Shown piece by piece: positions 59,347 to 64,000 of a stretch of DNA of 64,000 nt. The DNA is taken from positions 11,349-75,348 of the forward strand of contig NZ_JBHTBW010000005.1 of assembly GCF_042665195.1 (NCBI RefSeq). The letters are read 5' to 3'. This stretch comes from Laceyella putida. GTDB lineage: Bacteria; Bacillota; Bacilli; Thermoactinomycetales; Thermoactinomycetaceae. Each line of letters starts with the position of its first letter. Positions within the stretch are counted from its first letter, which is position 1. The position numbers and the translations under genes were made by a program. Below the pieces are notes generated by a model. It ran no database searches. It was not told the DNA's origin and saw nothing but the letters and a program-made list of their open reading frames with translations.

Positions 59347-60319
59347 ATGGGAACGGTTGGCTGACAAGGCCTTGGCGGGAGAACGGTTGAGCTTAGCGGA
59401 AGGATTGCAGGTGCTCCAAGCGCCGGATGAAGAGATTCTGCCCTTGCTCCATGCGGCGTTCCGCGTGCGAAAGGCTCATTTCGGCAAGAAAGTGAAGCTG
59501 AATATGATCATGAATGCAAAAAGCGGTTTATGCCCTGAGGATTGCGGGTATTGCTCGCAATCGATTGTTTCCACGGCGCCCATCGAGAAATATTCCTTAT
59601 TGCAAAAAGACCAACTGATCGCGGGGGCCAAAGAAGCGCAACGCCGCAAAGCGGGAACTTTCTGCATTGTGGCGAGCGGTCGAGGCCCCACCAAAGGGGA
59701 ATTGGCGGAAGTGGTGGCCGCAGTGAAAGAGATTAAGAAAGAGATGCCGATGAAGATATGCGCTTGCCTGGGGCTGTTGACCGAGGAGCAAGCCCGCCAG
59801 CTGAAGGAAGCGGGAGTGGATCGGTATAATCACAACTTAAACACCAGCGCCGGCCATTACGACCGGATTACGACGACCCATACGTATGAGGATCGCGTGC
59901 GGACGGTGGAAACGATCAAAGCGGCTGGGATTTCTCCTTGTTCGGGGTGCATCATCGGCATGGGTGAGACAATGGAACAGGTGGTGGAAATGGGGTATGC
60001 GCTACGGGAGTTGGACGCGGATTCGGTGCCCGTCAATTTCTTGCATGCCATCCCCGGCACCCCGCTTGCCCATCTGGATGAGCTTCAACCGCTCTATTGT
60101 CTCAAAGTGCTCGCCCTCTTCCGCTTTTTGTTGCCCACTAAGGAAATACGCGTGTCAGGGGGGCGGGAAATCAATCTGCGCCAATTGCAACCCCTTTCTC
60201 TTTATGCGGCCAACGCCATTTTCGTCGGCGATTACTTGACGACGGAAGGGCAGACCGTCAAGTTGGACCATCAGATGATCGCGGACTTGGGCTTTGAGAT
60301 TGAGGAGTGCGCGTTGTGA
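59339..60319 (+). CDS. bioB: Biotin synthase BioB
   Basis: 326-residue radical-SAM enzyme that inserts sulfur into dethiobiotin. The 4Fe-4S motif is CPEDCGYC (Cys65, Cys69, Cys72); the auxiliary 2Fe-2S cluster ligands are expected in CACLG and CSGC segments (KICACLGLL, SPCSGCIIGMGE), and the conserved Arg in GGREINLR is present. Start ATG 59339 lies inside the end of bioD, so the genes are coupled. Confidence 0.95.
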   Translation: MSKWERLADKALAGERLSLAEGLQVLQAPDEEILPLLHAAFRVRKAHFGKKVKLNMIMNAKSGLCPEDCGYCSQSIVSTAPIEKYSLLQKDQLIAGAKEAQRRKAGTFCIVASGRGPTKGELAEVVAAVKEIKKEMPMKICACLGLLTEEQARQLKEAGVDRYNHNLNTSAGHYDRITTTHTYEDRVRTVETIKAAGISPCSGCIIGMGETMEQVVEMGYALRELDADSVPVNFLHAIPGTPLAHLDELQPLYCLKVLALFRFLLPTKEIRVSGGREINLRQLQPLSLYAANAIFVGDYLTTEGQTVKLDHQMIADLGFEIEECAL

Positions 60320-61503
60320 GCGGCAGTTGGGAGAGTTCAATCAGGCAGGAAGGAAGAGTTCTGGCGGAACGGCATCTGTTCCGCTCGTTAACCCCGACCG
60401 CGGATGCGGCCCTAACCCATGTCATCCGGGGTGGGCGTCGTCTCCTCAACTTTTCTTCCAATAATTATCTCGGTTTGTCCGCCCATCCGGAGTTGCAGGC
60501 CGCACTGGAGCGGGCTGGTGCCCATGGGGTTGGCGGGGTGGCTTCCCGATTGATCATCGGGCATAGCCATGAACTGGATGAGTTGGAACGGGAGATTGCC
60601 CGCTTTAAGGGGACGGAAGCGGCGCTGTTGTTTTCCAATGGGTATATGGCCAATCTCGGGCTGTTGACCGCGCTGTTAAAGCCGGCCGATGCGGTCTTCA
60701 GCGATCAATACAATCATGCCAGCATTGTGGATGGCATCCGGTTGAGCGGCGCGAAATCATACCGTTATCGCCACCTCAATCTGGATCATCTGGAGACGCT
60801 TTTGAAACGGGCGGAGGCCAAAGGGATCAAGCGGAAACTGATTGTCACCGATTCGGTTTTCAGCATGGATGGCGATGTGGCCCCACTGAGGGAATTGGTG
60901 TGGTTAAAAAAGAAGTACGATGCCGCGCTCGTGCTTGATGAAGCGCATGCCGCCGGCGTTTTTGGCCCCCATGGGGAAGGGATGGCCCATCATCTCGGGG
61001 TGGCGGACGAGATTGATCTGCATATGGGGACGTTCAGCAAAGCCTTTGGGGTGTATGGAGCTTATGTGGCGGGGAGAAAAACGTGGATTCAATATCTGGT
61101 CAATCGGTGCCGGCCCCTGATCTATACCACGGCTTTGCCGCCGGTGATTGTGGCGGCGATCCGCGCTTCCTTGCGCCTTGTTCAATCGGGACACACGTTG
61201 CGCCAAGCCTTGCATGAGCGGAGTGCATGGTTTCGGCAACAGTTGATGGAGGCGGGGCTTTCGATCAACGGATCGACGACGCAAATTGTCCCGTGGGTTG
61301 TCGGCGGGAGTGAACGCGCACTCAAGTTGAGTCAGGCTTTGGCAGAACAGGGCGTATTGGCCGTGGCTATTCGTCCGCCAACCGTGCCGGAAGGGGCGAG
61401 CCGACTGCGCTTTTCCCTCATGGCCACCCATACGCAGGCAGACTTAATCCGGGCCGTTGAGGCTGTGCGTAAGGCTTGCCGCGGAAAGGAGGCTGGCGGA
61501 TGA
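60316..61503 (+). CDS. bioF: 8-amino-7-oxononanoate synthase BioF
   Basis: 395 residues, PLP alpha-oxoamine synthase joining pimeloyl-ACP (or -CoA) and alanine into KAPA. Seen: NFSSNNYLGLSAHPEL, GVGGVASRLIIGH, DEAHAAGVFGPHGEG (PLP Asp/His) and the Schiff-base Lys242 in TFSKAFGVYGAYV. GTG 60316 has GAGGAG eight bases upstream and overlaps the bioB stop. Its own stop overlaps the next start. Confidence 0.94.
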   Translation: MSGSWESSIRQEGRVLAERHLFRSLTPTADAALTHVIRGGRRLLNFSSNNYLGLSAHPELQAALERAGAHGVGGVASRLIIGHSHELDELEREIARFKGTEAALLFSNGYMANLGLLTALLKPADAVFSDQYNHASIVDGIRLSGAKSYRYRHLNLDHLETLLKRAEAKGIKRKLIVTDSVFSMDGDVAPLRELVWLKKKYDAALVLDEAHAAGVFGPHGEGMAHHLGVADEIDLHMGTFSKAFGVYGAYVAGRKTWIQYLVNRCRPLIYTTALPPVIVAAIRASLRLVQSGHTLRQALHERSAWFRQQLMEAGLSINGSTTQIVPWVVGGSERALKLSQALAEQGVLAVAIRPPTVPEGASRLRFSLMATHTQADLIRAVEAVRKACRGKEAGG

Positions 61504-62192
61504 ACCGCAAACCCCGTTGCCTCTGGTTAACCGGCTGGTCGGCGGATGAGACGGTCTGGGAGCCGGTCATTGAACGTTTGCCGGAGGCGGAGCATCAAAT
61601 CCTTTCCTTTCACAATAAGTTTTTCGATGTGGAAGAAATCCACCGCCTTATCCGGGTTTCTGCCCCTTTCATGCTGATTGGCTGGTCCATGGGAGCGCTG
61701 TTGGCGCTTCAGTACGCGGCCGCTTATTCCCGGCAGGTAACCGAGATATTCGCCGTCAGCGGCACAAGCCAATTCATCAGGCAGAAACGGGATCTGCGCG
61801 TGCTTGAGCGGATGATGCGTGAGGTGGCGCGAGATCCGAAACGGGTGCTGCGGGAATTTGACCAGCGCCTGTTTACCGTGGCAGAAGAGGAACGCTCAAA
61901 TGCGGAGTGTCCCCGGATTCGTCGCCACCTGCCTGAGCCGGACGTTCTTCTGGCCGGTTTGCGGTATCTGAAGGGATACTCCATCATTGAACAAGTTAAC
62001 CGCCTAGAATTGCCCATCCATCTGCTCAGTGGTGCCGAGGATCAGATCTGTCCGGTGGAGGGAGCGGAATCCTTGCACCGGCTTTTGCCGCAGAGTGACT
62101 TGACGGTATGGCCAGATGCGGGGCATGCCCCTTTTTTGTGCCAACCCGACCGCTTTGTTGCTTGGATGAAGGAGAGATGCAGCTTTGATTGA
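61500..62192 (+). CDS. BioH-type pimeloyl-ACP methyl ester esterase
   Basis: 230-residue alpha/beta hydrolase. Nucleophile Ser63 in LIGWSMGALLAL, Asp181 in LSGAEDQICP and His209 in DAGHAPFLCQ give a full triad. N-terminus RCLWLTGWSADETVWEPV matches BioH-like esterases. Placed between bioF and bioC, it most likely removes the methyl ester that BioC puts on, releasing pimeloyl-ACP. It is only distantly like E. coli BioH, so the symbol is withheld. ATG 61500 overlaps the bioF stop. Confidence 0.82.
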   Translation: MNRKPRCLWLTGWSADETVWEPVIERLPEAEHQILSFHNKFFDVEEIHRLIRVSAPFMLIGWSMGALLALQYAAAYSRQVTEIFAVSGTSQFIRQKRDLRVLERMMREVARDPKRVLREFDQRLFTVAEEERSNAECPRIRRHLPEPDVLLAGLRYLKGYSIIEQVNRLELPIHLLSGAEDQICPVEGAESLHRLLPQSDLTVWPDAGHAPFLCQPDRFVAWMKERCSFD

Positions 62193-63015
62193 TAAACAAC
62201 GAGTTGCCCGACGATTTAATATGGCTGCGTCCACTTATGACCAGTATGCCCAGGTGCAACAGGGAATGGCTCAGCACCTACTGAACCGCGTCGTAGAGCG
62301 TGGGCAGGCGCCTGGGCGCATTTTGGAAATTGGCTGTGGTACCGGCCACTTGACCCAGTTGTTGCGGACGGCTTTCCCCACAGCTGAGATCGTTGCGCTC
62401 GATCTGGCGGAGAAGATGGTCGCGGTCGCGCGCAGGCGAGTGAAGGCGCAGGGGGTTTCATTCGTGGTCGCCGATGCGGAAGTGTGGTCGGCTGAGGCCA
62501 AGGGCGGTTATGATCTCATCATTTCCAATGCCACCATCCAATGGTTTACTCAGCCGCAAGCCATGTTGGCCCAGTGGTTTCGGCTGCTGCGTCCCGGAGG
62601 TCGGTTGGCCGCGAGTACGTTTGGCCCCGAAACGTTTGCGGAGCTGCACTGCATCTACAGAGAAGTCGAACACGAGTGGCGGTTGCCGTCCCAATATCAT
62701 GGGTTGCCGCTGCCAAGTCCTGCCCGGTGGGAGGCATGGTTGGCGGAAACGGGATGGCTGGATGCGAATGTGCAGGAAGAAAAGGTAAAGGTGGCCTTTC
62801 CATCATGTCGGCACTTTTTGGCGGCGGTCAAAAAGACGGGAGCCAGCCATAGCGAGTCCCGGCTTCCCCTACTGACGGAATGCCAATTGGTGAAGGAAGT
62901 GATGGCGCGGTATGACCGCGAATATAAGGCGGAAGGCGGAGTGATGGCGACCTATCATGTGGTGCGGTTGGAAGGCAGAAAACCGGATGGATACCCTTGG
63001 GCGATCGAAGAGTGA
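62185..63015 (+). CDS. bioC: Malonyl-[acyl-carrier protein] O-methyltransferase BioC
   Basis: 276 residues; methylates malonyl-ACP with SAM so that fatty acid synthesis can build the pimeloyl chain. Motif I is RILEIGCGTGHLTQLLRTAF, then IVALDLAEKMVAVA, DLIISNATIQWFTQPQAM and GGRLAASTFGPETFAEL. TTG 62185 (MIDKQRVARRFN) overlaps the end of the esterase gene, with AAGGAG upstream. Last gene of the operon; a second BioC-like gene is at 52054. Confidence 0.92.
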   Translation: MIDKQRVARRFNMAASTYDQYAQVQQGMAQHLLNRVVERGQAPGRILEIGCGTGHLTQLLRTAFPTAEIVALDLAEKMVAVARRRVKAQGVSFVVADAEVWSAEAKGGYDLIISNATIQWFTQPQAMLAQWFRLLRPGGRLAASTFGPETFAELHCIYREVEHEWRLPSQYHGLPLPSPARWEAWLAETGWLDANVQEEKVKVAFPSCRHFLAAVKKTGASHSESRLPLLTECQLVKEVMARYDREYKAEGGVMATYHVVRLEGRKPDGYPWAIEE

Positions 63016-63038
63016 TGCTGAAAAGCATGGCTCTTTTT
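63009..63038 (+). terminator. Terminator of the biotin operon
   Basis: AGAG-TG-ATGCT, GAAA tetraloop, AGCAT-GG-CTCT and a T run; its 5' arm overlaps the bioC stop. Confidence 0.8.
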
Positions 63039-63288
63039 GTACTCCTGGAAGGTATCCAATTTTTCGAAATGTGCTTCGGTTTTTTCTTGATGGAAAAATG
63101 ACTTATATAGCTCACAACAATTAAACTTTCTGGATCAGCCCAAATATATAAGTCGTCGCTGTAATATAGCCCATCATGATGCATCACTAAAACGTCGTGG
63201 ACGACCACGATGGGAATACGTTTCTTCGAAACGAGAATAAAGTTAATCTAATTGTTAAAAGGTTGGGTCAAAATAGTCTGTTGGGCAA
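63039..63288. other. Intergenic stretch with a possible gene remnant
   Basis: On the minus strand 63060-63235 reads as protein-like sequence (IPIVVVHDVLVMHHDGLYYS, then DDLYIWADPESLIVVSYI) without a start or ribosome site, running on into antisense of bioC. It may be the remains of a lost gene; nothing else is seen. Confidence 0.3.
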
Positions 63289-63732
63289 CTAAAACGATTT
63301 ATTGGTAGTTTTTGCTGATTGCAATCTCTTATAAGCGGATTGGTATCTTTCCAATCGTTGAAAATGCTTTGGAGTAGGTTCCGATATGCGCGATAAATCC
63401 ATATTTTCTTCCAAATCCGCCAGTTTGACTTGGATGGCCAGCGGGTTATGAGCAATGCGTTCAATAAACTGTTCATATGTTTCATCATTTTGACGTGTAA
63501 CCGCTTGAATGGCATCGATGATTTTTTCGTAAAACCCTGCTTGTTGCAAGTCGGAAATGGTAATCTCTGTATCTTCAATCACATCGTGCAATAATGCCAC
63601 TATTTTTTCTTCAAGAGAATCCACGCGCATCATCACAGAAAGAGGATGAAGGATGTAGGGCTTCCCACCTTTGTCAAGCTGTCCAGAATGTGCTTTTGTC
63701 GCAATAGATAAAGCTTTTTCTAATAGATGTAT
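63289..63732 (-). CDS. Small HD-domain (RelA/SpoT-like hydrolase fold) protein
   Basis: 147 residues of the HD phosphohydrolase fold found in (p)ppGpp hydrolases and MESH1-like proteins: ALSIATKAHSGQLDKGGKPY, ILHPLSVM, VALLHDVIEDTEITISDL with the His-Asp pair, and VKLADLEENMDLSRI with the late Asp. No synthetase, TGS or ACT domain. AAAAGGAG (about 63746) points to an ATA at 63730-63732 as start codon, since no ATG/GTG/TTG is in frame there; homologues begin at this spot. An IS200/IS605 element is inserted 32 bases upstream. Substrate not known. Confidence 0.72.
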   Translation of the reverse strand: MHLLEKALSIATKAHSGQLDKGGKPYILHPLSVMMRVDSLEEKIVALLHDVIEDTEITISDLQQAGFYEKIIDAIQAVTRQNDETYEQFIERIAHNPLAIQVKLADLEENMDLSRISEPTPKHFQRLERYQSAYKRLQSAKTTNKSF

Positions 63733-63764
63733 CCTACTTCGTCTCCTTTTGATGTCTAGTTTAC

Positions 63765-64000
63765 AGATTTTTGCCGGCTGAAAGCCCACGGTTTCAAGCG
63801 TGGGATGAAAGACGGCGTTGCTCGGTATCCCATAAAGGGGATGCTTAGAGCAACTATTTTTTATCTTTTGATGTTGCAGTTTGCGGATCGAACGGTTAGG
63901 ATCTGGATATGGAACAAGACGACAGAAGAACAACGGTCTCTTTAATCAACTATCATTTTGTTTTCTGTCCGCGCTATCGAAGAAAAGTACTGGTGAATGA
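63765..64000 (+). mobile_element. IS200/IS605-family element, left end (runs off the window)
   Basis: Begins after TTAC (63761-63764). The left end has GCCG/CGGC outer pairing and the inner hairpin GCCCACG/CGTGGG (63780-63805 region), then CGTTGCTCGGTA, closely matching 21031-21090. A tnpA follows at 63909. Confidence 0.8.
63909..64000 (+). CDS. tnpA: IS200/IS605 Y1 transposase TnpA (5' part)
   Basis: 30 codons are visible: MEQDDRRTTVSLINYHFVFC and then PRYRRKVLVN, the unmistakable start of TnpA, a small HUH single-strand transposase that uses one tyrosine. TTAGGA lies upstream of ATG 63909. The His-hydrophobic-His site and Tyr are beyond the window, so activity cannot be judged. A tnpB may follow. 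Confidence 0.85.
   Translation, partial: MEQDDRRTTVSLINYHFVFCPRYRRKVLVN

Noticed and set aside
1..64000. CRISPR array, tRNA or rRNA genes
   Set aside because: No regularly spaced direct repeats and no tRNA or rRNA signature sequences were seen on reading both strands; a tRNAscan or rRNA search could confirm.

Overview
The window looks like a chromosomal segment of a spore-forming, moderately GC-rich Gram-positive bacterium of the Bacillales, most likely a Thermoactinomycetaceae-type thermophile. The evidence is an S-box (SAM-I) riboswitch, Spo0M, HelD, YwbE, a YfhH-type protein, fruRKA and HPr/EI of Bacillus type, strong AGGAGG ribosome binding sites, frequent GTG/TTG starts and small Pro/Phe-rich coat-like proteins. 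The family-level placement is inference. No rRNA, tRNA or CRISPR array was seen.

Layout. 1-7 kb: a cut-off SH3-type cell-wall protein, a LysE exporter, the glycolate oxidase pair glcD-glcF, murQ and a pyridoxamine-phosphate-oxidase-like protein. 7-16 kb: a frameshifted DinB-like gene, uppP, then a maltodextrin-type locus: a binding-protein ABC transporter (minus strand), a divergent LacI regulator with three matching operators, and a cytosolic GH15 glucoamylase-like enzyme carrying a fourth operator copy inside its coding sequence. 16-25 kb: two unknown proteins, an ABC-F ATPase, ywbE, an EEP-family phosphatase/nuclease, a signal peptidase I homologue that has lost both catalytic residues, a 406-bp non-autonomous IS200/IS605 element, helD, a Sel1-repeat protein and an orphan type II thioesterase. 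25-30 kb: the fruR-fruK-fruA operon and small Cys-containing membrane proteins. 30-37 kb: an XRE-TPR regulator, then a SAM riboswitch driving metH and a YitJ-type homocysteine methyltransferase/MTHFR. 37-43 kb: a TipAS-like MerR regulator that apparently starts at CTG, several small genes, ispH, an alkaline-phosphatase-superfamily protein, an L,D-transpeptidase and an intact DinB-like protein. 43-50 kb: speD behind a structured leader with two mutually exclusive helices, ptsHI, an orphan PTS IIB with a sigma-54 promoter, its compact LevR-type activator, and an M32 carboxypeptidase. 51-57 kb: a lytic transglycosylase, a stand-alone BioC paralogue, spo0M, a two-component system and a VOC protein. 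57-63 kb: the biotin operon bioA-D-B-F-H-C behind tandem BirA-type operators. The window ends with an HD-domain gene and the 5' end of an IS200/IS605 tnpA.

How the genes work together. Carbon uptake is covered by the ABC transporter plus GH15 (oligosaccharides) and fruA/fruK (fructose), fed by HPr and EI. Methionine and SAM are made by metH/yitJ under SAM control and consumed by SpeD and the BioC methyltransferases, while the bio cluster makes biotin from malonyl-ACP. The best candidates for undescribed biology are the speD leader RNA (43716-43834), the catalytically dead signal peptidase homologue, the solo IS605-type element with an omega-RNA-like right end, the sigma-54/LevR-controlled orphan IIB next to ptsHI, and the duplicated BirA-like operator upstream of the VOC gene.
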